Made by a program: the position numbers and the translations under genes
The notes under the pieces: generated by a model
What the model was told of the DNA's origin: nothing
Databases searched by the model: none
What the model saw: the letters and a program-made list of their open reading frames with translations, nothing else
DNA from: Scatophagus argus
Lineage: Eukaryota; Chordata; Actinopteri; Scatophagidae
NCBI RefSeq assembly: GCF_020382885.2
Contig: NC_058510.1
Location: 21,490,837 to 21,554,836, forward strand
Length of the DNA stretch: 64,000 bases
Direction: 5' to 3'
Shown here: positions 34,175-44,865 of the stretch, piece by piece
How positions within the stretch are numbered: position 1 is the first letter of the stretch
Layout: every line of letters starts with the position of its first letter

Positions 34175-35093
34175 GTAAGCACTCAAATGCGCAAACTGGT
34201 AGATTTTGAGTGGCAGGCAATGTAGAAGGATTTTTTTTTTTTTAACAACTTGAGAGTATCCCAAAATGTTGAACTATCCATACATGCCTAAGTTGTAGTG
34301 GTTGTACTGTTGTACATTTTTGCACATTTTAAATCAGTTTGTAAAGGGTGTTCCATTTGTCATGACCCCTCAATTCCATTTGCAGCCATTTCGATTTCAT
34401 GTAAGAGCCAAAAAGAAAACCTCTATTTCCTGTGAGTGGTTTTACTGTTTACTGCACATTTTGACAGTTGCACAATTTTGCTGTTGGATATTTTATACTT
34501 TTATATGTTGTTTTTAAAACTGTTGATATGCTTACGATTTGTTCTGAATATGCTGGGGGCATGTTTACCCAGGAAACCGCCTACGAATGTTCCTGTTGAA
34601 TGTAATTGCACTTTGCACTTATCGTAAGCTTGATTAAAAAGTGAAAACAAGTCATCATTTTGTTCTGTTTTTCTTTTTTTAGCATAAAGCGAGAGGGTGC
34701 AGTAAAATTTCAATTAAAAATGGATTTTACAATATATTACAGTGTTAATTAAATTGCAAATTTACAGTAAATTATTGGTTAATAATTGCATTACTTTTAC
34801 AGTAATTCAACGTAAATATTTTCACAGCAGTTTAGTGTATTTATTTCACAGTTTACAGTAAGTCCACAGCTAATTACTGCTATATCACGGCAATTTCTTG
34901 GGCATGGCTACCATGAATTTACAGTTAAGTGTTGTTGTTTTATCGTAAATTACTGTGAAATAATTACAATAACATGCTGTGAATTCATTAAAGTAATTTG
35001 CTGTGAAAATATTTACAACAAATTGCTGTGAAAGTAATGCAATTATTAACCAATAACTTCCTGTAATTTCACAGTGAAAATTCTTACAGTGTA

Positions 35094-35374
35094 GGCACCG
35101 GCAGTGGGGTGACTATTGCCGACTGCAGGCTGACGCTGGACCTCAAGCAGCTCATATGCACTTTCCAGAGGTGCCCAAAACTGGGAAGCCTGATTGCCAG
35201 CCTGCTGCCCCGAAACAGAGACTCTGCAGGGTTCATCATGGTGAGTTTGTTCTGTCAAAAAGTACAGCATCGCTGACGCAGAGAGAGCAGAACCCCGACG
35301 CAGAGACAGAGAGGCAGAAGTCCAAAACAATAATTATTTTAACCTAACAAAAAACTGGAGGAGGAGATGAATTT
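35094..35374. other. Flank of the CMC element, moderately GC-rich
   Basis: The plus strand has a short open stretch (ADCRLTLDLKQLICTF near 35118-35165) without a recognisable family. It could be exonic or chance; I do not call it. Confidence 0.3.
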
Positions 35375-36201
35375 GGAAAATAAGGGAAGACTCTCAGAGC
35401 ACAAACGACAGGAGTACTCATTTCTTTCTCCAAATTGCGTCTACTAAATCACTTGAACACATATACAATTTACATTCAGTGCATCTGTTGTCCAAAATCA
35501 AATTTCTATTAAATAAAGTGTAATGACATCACTCTGCATCTGTCACTGCTCAAAATCACTTCCAATTACATGCTTATTACACTATCAATTAACTCCCAAC
35601 AGTGATTTTACAGGATACATACTGTACTTGTAATGCTGTCTTATCTCCTATAGGTTATAATACTGAACTAAGGATTACTCGACTCAGCCATTTCTAAGTG
35701 CATTTAGCTCACTCAGCTTTGGACATAGCACTTTGGAAAACGTATTCAGATTTAACTGGTCTAACACAATGCTTCAAATAACAAATACAATAACATTCCC
35801 ATTTAAACATTCACTTAACCAAATACTAAATTCATCATTCAGGGGCTTGGAAAATTCATAGGAGCAATATACAGAAAACATATTAATTTCGTGTACAAGA
35901 TAACAGTGTAGCGTGAGTTAGAAAAACTCTCATCATAATAAGCGCGAACCAACACGACAATACCAGTGCACCGTGGATTCACTTTACCGCCATTACCTAT
36001 CGCGGACCAATTACCCGTTAAAACTGAAGTTATGAAGTTACTCAAATCACCAAAATGTCATTGTCCACTAATATCGAAGTGATACTAATTTTTAGGCTGT
36101 CACCTGTGGTGTTTTCAACTGAATACTGACCTGGAAAATAAGGGAAGACTCTCAGAGCACAAACAACAGGAGTATTCGTTTCTTTCTCCAAATTGCGTCT
36201 A
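35375..36201 (+). repeat. Pair of 69-bp direct repeats, 0.7 kb apart
   Basis: 35375-35443 and 36133-36201 share GGAAAATAAGGGAAGACTCT through CCAAATTGCGTCTA with three mismatches by eye. The ~690 bp between holds no gene I can support. It may mark a local duplication or the short ends of an unrecognised insertion. Confidence 0.65.
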
Positions 36202-36269
36202 ACCGGAATCAGGAAATTGATCCGTATTAGGCAACTGGGAGCGCACGACAACAGTACCCAAGACTCTAT

Positions 36270-36440
36270 TTTCTTCTTTTATTTTGTTACTCACCCCTTT
36301 TTTTTCTTTTTTTCTTTATAAAACGCAAAATACAGTTTATCTTGTGATCCATCACACTGTTTGCACTACATATACATATATTTATATCTTGTTCTTTTGG
36401 TCACATGTACTTGGCCAGTAAAGCTGATTCTGATTCTGTT
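36270..36440 (+). repeat. LINE 3' tail with GATTCT repeats
   Basis: It ends CCAGTAAAGCTGATTCTGAT, the sense-orientation 3' terminus of GATTCT-tailed fish LINEs. Only the 3' UTR remains. Confidence 0.65.
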
Positions 36441-36444
36441 TGCC

Positions 36445-36800
36445 ACCCCAAAATTCTCTTAAAAAAACTTCTGTGGCCTTCACAGAATAGCTGTATTTAT
36501 ACTGAGATTAGATTACACAAAGGTGGACTCTATTTAATCATTAGGCCAACATTCAATCATTCAACAATCATCAGGCAACAACTCACACTCAGGGAAAAGG
36601 GAGCTGAATACTTTTGCACACCACACTTTTCAGTTTTTCATTTGTACAAAAATTTGGAAATCATGTATAATTTTTCTTCTACTTCACAATTGCGTGCCGC
36701 TTTGTGTTGCTCTTTCACATAAAATGCCAATAAAATTTATTTATGTTTGTGGTTGTGATATGAAAAAATGTGGAAAAGTTCCAAGGATATGAACTGTATA
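36445..36800. mobile_element. DNA-transposon end fragment
   Basis: It contains GGTGGACTCTATTTAATCAT, GCTGAATACTTTTGCACACC and TTATGTTTGTGGTTGTGATA, blocks I associate with a widespread fish Tc1-like or related repeat. Only one end is seen and there is no coding sequence. Confidence 0.45.
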
Positions 36801-38030
36801 TCTATAATCAGCTCTGCCCTCCTTCCATTACCTCACTATCTGTTCAATCTCCCTGCTCTCTCTTCCTCCACCTGTCAGCCAGTTGCCGGTGGCTGGGGCA
36901 TCTACTCTCTTGTTGAATGGGTGCAGAAGCAAGTTGTGACAACCGTTTATGTGTGATTAATGGCCACGTCACAGCCTAATCTGGGCAACTGGAGGTCAAA
37001 ATGACATCAGAGCCCCTGTAAATCAGCAATTATATTTCTTCTATTTATACGCCATCTATTTCATGACTGGTAGTTCAGAGAACATGATTGCCCACCTAGT
37101 CAAGTTTCCATTTACATAATAACAAATGCCTATTTTTTGTGTATTTATGTACACTGTAAACACAGCATAAATCCTGGTTAATTGCCTGTAATTTATCCAT
37201 AATTATTTTGCTGCAGTATTTTTAAGCGATGCAGATACTTTCTACTGCACCATATCTCTGTATTAAATATAAAAATAATGATACAAATTAGTGCAGTAAA
37301 AATAATCTTAAAACAGTCTCTCCTTTTTAGTAGCTTTTTTTTTTTTTTTGACCATAATATTAGTGAATAGTTATATCTCACCACTCCTTTAGTCCCATTC
37401 CAAAAGGAGCAGGCAGACATTCATAAAAAAACAGCTTTTATAATCTCACTGTACAATAACTGTCCAGTATAGCCTCTGCCAAATAGCTGGCAGAGTTAGT
37501 GTCTAGTAAAAATGTCAAACATCTGCCATAAATAGTACTTGAAAACAATGCTGACATAGTTTACAAAGCAAAAAAATCCTAATAGGGTATGGGGTTGGGG
37601 TACAGTGGTGGGTCACACACACAACTCATCCAGGAGACTGGAGTTCACATCCCACGTGAAAGAACATGGGATTCATGACCACAAAGTTTTTGTGCCTAAA
37701 TTTAACCAAAGCCGCCTTTCATGTTAAATACATGTTAAAGGCTTTTGTGGCAGGAAGGCTTTGCACGTCACAGAGGTGAAAGTGTACCTTGTCCATCTGG
37801 CTGAGATGGGCATGATTAATGTCTGTATGCAGCAACCTAGGGTGAGAACGTGTTGGTGGCACAGTTTAGTCAGAGATTCTATTTGAAATTTTGCATTAGA
37901 TGAAAAGCTTCAGATGATAAGTTCTTGAGCTGTGGTCTTTGCAATACAGTCAAAGTCAACTTCATTGTCAATTCTGCCATATGTGCAGCACATATAGAGG
38001 ATTGCAATTGCGTTACTCCAAGATCCACAG
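36801..38030. other. Unassigned; possible antisense LINE tail at 37950-38030
   Basis: Mostly unassigned AT-rich DNA. GTCAACTTCATTGTCAATTC near 37957 resembles an antisense LINE/SINE tail. No gene is supported. Confidence 0.35.
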
Positions 38031-38036
38031 TGCAAT

Positions 38037-38480
38037 AATTTCAATTCAGTTTATTTAAATAGCGCCAATTCACAACAAAAGTTATCTCATGACACTTTCC
38101 AATTTGAGCAGGTCTAGACCAAACTCTTTAATTAAATTGTAAAATAGAGAGAGCCCAACATTCCCCCTTGAGCAAGCACTTGGCGACAGTGGCGAGGAAA
38201 AACTGCCTTTTAGAAGGCAGAAACCTCGGAGCAGACCCCGACTCAAGATGGGCGGCCATCTGCCTTGACCAGATGGGTTGAGAGAGAGGGAGGGAGGGAG
38301 AGAGAGCGAGAGAGAGAGCAAGGGAGAGAGGCAGAGGGGGTGGGGTGTGAGAGAAGGAGCACACAAGCAGAGATGCATAGCAGCAGTAATAATACCAGAA
38401 GTATCGGAAATGTAGATAATGATAATGACAATGAAGTATACAGAAGGTATTATGGTGATTTTGATAACATAGTAGAACAC
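38037..38480 (-). mobile_element. L2/Maui-type LINE 3' UTR fragment
   Basis: It shares the antisense 3' end (AATTCAGTTTATTTAAATAG) and the blocks GCACTTGGCGACAGTGGCGA, GGCAGAAACCTCGGAGCAGA and GCCATCTGCCTTGACC with the copies at 7353 and 63222. A GAGA tract lies at 38280-38330. It is non-coding; open frames here are by-products. Confidence 0.7.
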
Positions 38481-39630
38481 TTAAGTAGAAAAATGTAAAT
38501 ATATCAAATATAAAAAAGCTAAGGGCATGCAAAATAAACTACACTAAGTAGGGTAGAAGTCAATAAATGTAAAACCTTAAGGCACATAATAGGTAAGTAA
38601 GTAACATGTAGTGCAGAGACAACAGTCCAATGCTGTATAAAGTAGCTGTTGCAGTTCCTGAGTTAGCAAGTATGTAGTGACTGAGCTTCTCTCCCCGCAA
38701 ACTCACCTGCACCACTGCAATTCATCATGTCATCAACTCCTCATCCAGCCAGCCTAAAAACCATAACTTTTCTGGAAATATTGACATCTGACTAAAGCTC
38801 ATCTAAAACCTTACTGTACTTCTTGTCTACTTAGTACACACCCAATACATGAAGGAGCAGTTTATCTAAAGTAATGTGCAACTTTTTGCATGCTTTTTGT
38901 CATGATCTGCTGTCTATCAGTTATTGTTTTTTCTGTTTTCCCCTGAATGCTTCATCCTTCAGCCCATTATCACCTCAATCAGCCTCACTGCTTTCACCTG
39001 TTCTCCTCACAGGTTACAAAGGCAACCCCTGTCCTTCCCTCATTGCCATTGTCCCTCTGCTCTGAGTGACACTCCAGCTCTGTATACCAGCTTGCCTTGC
39101 CAGTTGTAACCCTGCCTGCTTCCATTTTTGCCTCCTGGCTTGTGGTTTGTGGACTCCATTGACCAACCCCGCTCCCCGGTGGACATTACTGCCTCAGCAA
39201 AACCTCCTGAATTAACTAATAAAGTTTTTTGCTCCTTACTGACCTAGTCCTGTGTGTTGCATTTGGGTCCATATTCTCGTAGGTTTCACTTTTGCCTGTA
39301 ACAGTCACCCTTAAAAGTGTTTTGCAAGCAGCCTTAATCAGTAAATCCTAAAAGTCTCATTGGAATAAGTTGTTTAATCAATGCATGTATGTCAAATTAA
39401 ACAGGGGACAACTGTGACATTAACTCCTGTTCTGCCACTTGCTGAACTGACAGCATTGTAGCTAATCTTGTATCAAACTGGAATCTGTCATTTTAGATTA
39501 TTTTGAACTGTATGACTGCTGTTGTTACTGCTGGGACATGCTGTTTTTCTGCCAAAATACCTGTTGCCAAGTGTAATATCATCATTATGCTTCACTCACA
39601 TTTTAAAAAGACTTTGTCCCTTGAGGATGT
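38481..39630. other. Unassigned sequence
   Basis: No gene, RNA or repeat end is recognised. Overlapping short plus-strand frames at 38874-39109 come from pyrimidine-rich composition. Confidence 0.35.
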
Positions 39631-39634
39631 TGCT

Positions 39635-40148
39635 TAGTCTGTGCACCGACTATCACCTGGGTGGTTCTCCCTTATGGGCCGAAATTGAACTAATTTGAAT
39701 TGATAGGATAGTGATTTTCAACAGAATATGAAAAATACATGAATGATACAGCATTTCATTATAGTTTCATTATTATAATTTCAGTCTTGTGAAATGTTAA
39801 AATCATATTGAGGTGGTATCAAAAGTGAAACTGAATGGATGAATGACATGAAAATTTAAATTAGATTTTGTTTTACTTATCTTTTTAGTAATGTCGTTCT
39901 CATGCTGTTAACTGCTTTCCTGCCTGTACAACATCCATTGCACGTCTGCCCGTCCTGGGTGAGGGATCCCTCCTCTGTTGCTCACCCTGAGGTTTCTCCC
40001 ATTTTTTCCTGTTAAAGGTTTTTCTGGTTTTTCTGAGTTTTTCCTTAGTCGATGTGAGGGTCGAAGGGCAGAGGATGTTGCTGAGACAAACTGCTTGTAA
40101 AAATGGGCTATACAAATAAAGTTGTTTTGTCTTGTCTTGTCTTGTGTT
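39635..40148 (+). mobile_element. L2-type LINE 3' UTR fragment
   Basis: It matches the last ~500 bp of the copies at 3376 and 53405 (GCACGTCTGCCCGTCCTGGG, GTTTTTCCTTAGTCGATGTG, AATGGGCTATACAAATAAAG). The tail here is TTGTCTTGTCTTG instead of TTGACTTGACTTG. It is more diverged than the other two. Confidence 0.75.
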
Positions 40149-41185
40149 AAACCTCTGAATTAAAGTCTGAGACCATCATTTTTAATGAACATCTGTTGAA
40201 TGAAAAGATGTTTTCGACAAACTGAACACTCTCTTACACACACATACACGCTCACACCTGGATACAAACTCATATACACACACTGTCCTGTTAGTATGCT
40301 TCAGTTGTCCACTCCCTCCACTTATTTCCACACCCTCTGAATAAAGCCAAACCTCAAATCTGGCAATCTTTCACTGCAATCTTCTTGGTGGTGCATGGGG
40401 TTTGGGAAGGCAATCAAATAGGAGGAGGGACTTTGGAAAGAGAACAAGTCAAGGATTTTGATTTATCACTCTCTCCCAACAACAGAGATTAATATTTGAA
40501 TATAATCATTACTTCCTTGGCTATTACTGACCATACTGAATGAAACCCGTGTAAGGGATAGAGTAAGACAGGCATTTCATTAAAGCTTCAACAGAAATGG
40601 TGGAGGTGGTATCACTCACTGGCCAAATGAAAGAATGATTGAATATTTTGAGCTGGTGAGGATAAGAAGGTCCTGAGCATCCTAATGAGGACAAATATCA
40701 TTATCTTGAGCAGGTGCTCTGCCTTTGGTTCATATGGCCAGTCTGCTATCATTTGGTCAGTATCAGTTGAGTTATAAAGTAGTGGAAAAGTGTAGGATTG
40801 TTTTGCATGGTTAAATTAAATTTTATGACTCACTTCCCAAAATTAAAAACAAACAAAAGTAATGAGAAAGTAAATATGTGATTGTTCATCATTTTTTTCT
40901 TTAAAATTTGTGGAGCAATTCACGTTGTTGAAAACTTAAGCACAAGTGGATTCATTTTTGCCAGGAAAGTTTTAACACTGTTGTTGTGCACAGGTAGGAG
41001 TAGTTTTGTTTTGCAAGTAATCACAAACAACAACCAGTTAAGCTGTTACAGAATTTAGTAACAAAGTAATAAAAAGTAATATCAATTAACAATCAACACT
41101 ACTAAATCTGTCATAAACTGCAACTAAAGCAACAAACACAAGCATCTATATTACAGCAAAGCACAGCACACATGTAGTGTGTGCA

Positions 41186-41225
<40 letters not shown>

Positions 41226-41540
41226 GACCAAGAGGACGACGAGGTCATGTGAGTGTGGTCATGTAGATTGAGCAGGGAGGATCCGAATTATCACTGAGTG
41301 GGTTGTTTTATCATGCACTAACAAGGCAGGAAAACTGTCATTCAGCTGGCTTGACCGTGGTCCTTCAACTGGCAGAGTATCGGTTTATTGGCTGGCGGTG
41401 ATAGTCCCGACAAGACAAACACTTGCCATGTGGAAAGAGCACAGGTGCATTGTGTAAACAAAACATTGAGCAATTCAAGCGTTAGGGTTGTTCAGTAAAC
41501 AAAGGATACGGTGGTCCTGCAGTGAACAATGTGACAGCGG
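40149..41540. other. Unassigned; TG/AG microsatellite
   Basis: No gene is recognised. A (TG)n(AG)n microsatellite lies at 41188-41224. A short motif around ACGGTGGTCCTG recurs at 41510 and, beyond the U6-LINE insertion, at 43650. Confidence 0.4.
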
Positions 41541-41555
41541 TCCTGCAACAACAAA

Positions 41556-41582
41556 GCACAGTTACTTCGGTAACACATATAG

Positions 41583-41614
<32 letters not shown>

Positions 41615-41668
41615 GGCCCCCTGCGCCAGGATGATGCAAATTCGTGAAGCATGAAGCGTTCCTCATTT
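41556..41668 (+). pseudogene. U6 snRNA-derived sequence (retro-copy)
   Basis: From about 41558 the sequence follows the U6 snRNA almost base for base: ACTTCGG stem, CACATATAGTAAAATTGGAA, CGATACAGAGAAGATTAGCA, TGGCCCC, GCAAATTCGTGAAGC. It differs near the 5' stem, at the GCGCAAGGATGACACG part and at the 3' end. No upstream Pol III promoter (TATA/PSE) is evident. It is joined directly to the LINE that follows, inside one set of target-site repeats, so it is a retrotransposed chimera and not a functional U6 gene. Confidence 0.85.
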
Positions 41669-43600
41669 GAGATGTGCGCATGCGTCGATACGTGTGCAGC
41701 CTGTTACAGATGCTCCCGACTTTCTTCACCGTTTCTACTGTTTTTTATTACATTACTCTTTTTACTCTCTGTTGCTTTGGACTACAATTTTTTTCTATCC
41801 ACCACATGCCAGGAAAGTTGTGGGTCTTTCCGGTGCTTTTGTTCATTGCTGGACTACTCTTTTCAGTGCCGCGATGCAACTCCTCGCTGCCCGCATTGTT
41901 TACACTCAGGATCAGCTGATGGACCTGAAGCCGGCCACCGCTCCAGAGAAAACACCAAGAGTAATCCCTGCTGAATGCTGGATCAAAACTCACAGAGGAT
42001 GCAGGGGAAATAAAAAGCTACGAAGGAGGAGGGAGACTTTTAAACAATGGAGGCTTATGACGAGGAAGTTTAAGCCGTGTCTCCCCTTTATCATCATGGG
42101 AAATGTAAGGTCACTCGCATAAGTCACTGGAATAAGTTGGACGAACTGATGGCACTGTCTCAGAGGCAGAGGGAATACCGGGAGTGCAGTTTGATGTGCT
42201 TTATGTGCTTTTCAGGGTCCTGAAAGCCTGTGCCCCCCAGCTAAGCGGAGTACTTCATCATGTCTTCAGCCTGAGTCTGAGTCTTCAGAGGGTTCCCATG
42301 GTGTGGAAAACATAATGCCTACAGGCGTGTGGCTCTGATGTCACACATCATGAAGACCCTGGAAAGACTCGTCCAGGAACAGCTCCAGCCCATGGTCCAA
42401 CCACTTCAGGATCCCCTTCAGTTCACCTACCAGCCCCACATTGGAGTGGACGATGCCATCATCTACCTGCTGAACAGAGTCTACACCCACCTGTTCTTTG
42501 ATATCTCAAGTGCGTTTGACACCATCAGGCTGCCTCTGTTGGCTGAGAAGCTGCATGCAGGTGGATGCCCCACTGGTGTCCCGGATCTGACGGGCAGACC
42601 GCAGTACGTACGTCTAAAATGCTGCATGTCAGACGAAGTGATCAGCAACACCGGGACTCCACAGTGGACCGTTCTCTCTCCCTTCCTCTTTACCAGTTAC
42701 ACCACAGACGCACTGCACAGAGACCTGCCATCTTCAGAAATTTTCTGATGACTCTGCAGTGGTTGGGTGTATTACTGGGGAGGATGAGAGAGAGTACAGG
42801 ACTGTAGTGGACAACTTTGTCACATGGAGCGGGAAAAACCACCTACAGCTGAATGTGACAAACACCAAGGAACTGGTGGTGGACCTGAGGAGGACTAAGG
42901 CTCCAGTGACCCCTATCAACATCAAAGGGGCCACTGTGGAGGTGGTGGAAGAGTACAAATACATAGGTGTGTACTTGGGCCACAAACTGGAATGGTGCAA
43001 GAAACATGGACACTGTTTACAGAAAGGGCCAGATCCGCCTCTATTTTCTGAGGCGACTGAGGTCCTTCAACATCTGCAGGACGATGCTGTGGATGTTCTA
43101 TGAGTCGGTGGTGTCCAGTGCCGTCACATATGCTATTGCCTGCTGGGGCAGCTGCCCGAGGGTGAGGGACACTAACAGACTCAATAGAATCATGTTGTGG
43201 GAGAGGAACTGGACTCTCTGACAGTGGTGTCTGAGAGGAGGATGTTGTCCAAAATAAGGACCATACTGGACTTTCCCTCTCACCCTCTCCACAATGTGCT
43301 GATCAGCTACAGGAGCTCGTTCAGCAACAGACTCTTACTCCTACGATGAACCACAGAATGACACAGGAAATCATTCTTGCCTGTCGCCGTCAAACTCTGC
43401 ACTGTGATGGACACACATACTTTTATGCAATGTATGTATGTACACATATAAATACCTGTATTTTTAGATTTATACTTATCTTGTTGTTTATCCTATTTTT
43501 ATATCTTTCACTTTCGTTCTTGCTCGGGAAAACCGCAAGTGCAATGTCTGTTCAAAAACGAATTTCCCCTCGGGATAAATAAAGGAATTCTGATTCTGAT
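41669..43600 (+). mobile_element. Rex1/L2-like LINE, internally deleted, behind U6
   Basis: 5' ORF remnants at 41669-42200 read up to PFIIMGNVRSLA and LDELMALSQRQREYRE, the start of a LINE endonuclease region. Most of the endonuclease is deleted, and the frame resumes near 42210 with the reverse transcriptase: SHIMKTLERLVQEQLQPMVQ, a FDISSAFDTIRLPLL box, then LQLNVTNTKELVVDLRRT and VVSSAVTYAIACWGSC. The 3' end is AAAGGAATTCTGATTCTGAT. Multiple frame breaks mean it is dead. AACAACAA flanks the U6+LINE unit at 41547-41554 and 43602-43609. Confidence 0.78.
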
Positions 43601-43609
43601 TAACAACAA

Positions 43610-44160
43610 TGTTTAAATACACACATAAATGTTCAGTAACAAAAGACACGGTGGTCCTATAACATCGATAGTCAACAAACAATAACTGTAACACACCATC
43701 AAAGTCTCTAAATGGACAGAATCCTCTAACTTTGCTGATCGCAGAGCTTGTGAGGTCTGCTCTTGTGACTTCAACGCAGTCCTTAACTAAAGCTGGCAAG
43801 GTTGTTGTGTGATCGTCCTACTTTCATGCCGCACTGATTTTCCCATTGGGCAGTAGTATATTGGTCCTTCAGTGGGTCATGGCCGAGATTAACCAATTAA
43901 GCACAGCTATCTCCTTGGATTTGTGGAAACAATCTTGTTGTTCAACCAGAGAGTTAAAGATGTGTGGCTTAAGTCTTAAAAGAAAAACTAAATAACCAAG
44001 CTTGAGTTGGGTGCTCTCTTTTGGCATCAAGAAAAGTCTGGAATAGCTCTCACAGTCATAACAGTGCATGGGGAAAAAGCATGGAGGTGCAAAGTGGCAA
44101 CATTTTTAATATCTGTGCAGCAATACAATATGCTGCTTTTGCTGTATGCAGGCAAGTTTT
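43610..44160. other. Unassigned sequence
   Basis: No gene or known repeat is recognised. Confidence 0.35.
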
Positions 44161-44700
44161 CTGCTCTGCACTCGACCTGGCTTATTAGCCTTGCTTCCTG
44201 GCTCGAGGGCCCTCCCTCCTTCCCTGCCTTCCGCTTCCTCCTTTGTTCTCCAAGCAGCCGGCCATTGTGGTTCAGGGAACAGTGGCGATCATCTTTGTCC
44301 GCCGTACGCTCTAAAAAGAAAAGTGGACCCTGGATGTATCGTCAGCGCACCATGAATGCTCCAGGTGATGCCGGATCGTGCAGAGCCTGCTCGTTTCGTC
44401 CCTCACCAGGAGGACGCCTGTCGATCAGGACCTGTGTTGGAACCCTGGATGCTAAGATAAGTGTAGGAACACTGCTTATTCGTTTACCCTTGGTGTGCGG
44501 TGACCGCTTTGTATATGACTGATTTGTTGCCGTGCTGCATGGATTTTAGCCGTTGTGCATGCAGTCTTCTAGCTTGCTGCTTTCCACTCGTCCCTTGGCG
44601 GCCGGTTTCAGCACTGCATTCAAGCCAGCCTGCGATTCCAAAACACGGTCAAGCCAGCCTCCCCAATGTTTTCGAGTGCCTCCGTATATGAGACACTATG
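44161..44700 (+). mobile_element. LTR-like fossil fragment related to 22925-23835
   Basis: 44262-44470 shares TGGTTCAGGGAACAGTGGCG, CCTGGATGTATCGTCAGCGC and CACCATGAATG with the block at 22935-23215. The flanking DNA is GC-richer than its surroundings. It has no coding domain, is broken, and the family is unassigned. Confidence 0.4.
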
Positions 44701-44865
44701 GTAATAGCGAGTTCAAACCGATTTCACAATAAAAGCAGTGTCCGAGAAACCAGGCAAAATTACATTCAATCATTAATTAAATAAAATAAATATAATAAAT
44801 GAATGAACGAATAAATAAATCAAGATAAATAAAATATTAAAAAGAATAAAATTAGTCAAAATGTC

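Larger units (their letters stand above)
27638..35093 (+). mobile_element. CMC-superfamily (CACTA-like) DNA transposon
   Basis: The left end starts CACTGTAA at 27640 and the right end finishes TTACAGTG at 35091, with TA on both outer sides. Subterminal regions are dense in ACAGT/ACTGT motifs, especially 34720-35090. It encodes a zinc-finger transposase (29295-31787) and a second gene (32560-34174), the usual two-gene layout of animal CMC/EnSpm elements. The 7.45-kb length fits. The transposase carries at least one stop and one frameshift, so this copy is probably no longer autonomous. Confidence 0.8.

Noticed and set aside
41556-41668. Functional U6 snRNA gene
   Set aside because: It has internal differences, no proximal promoter, and is joined to a LINE within one set of target repeats.
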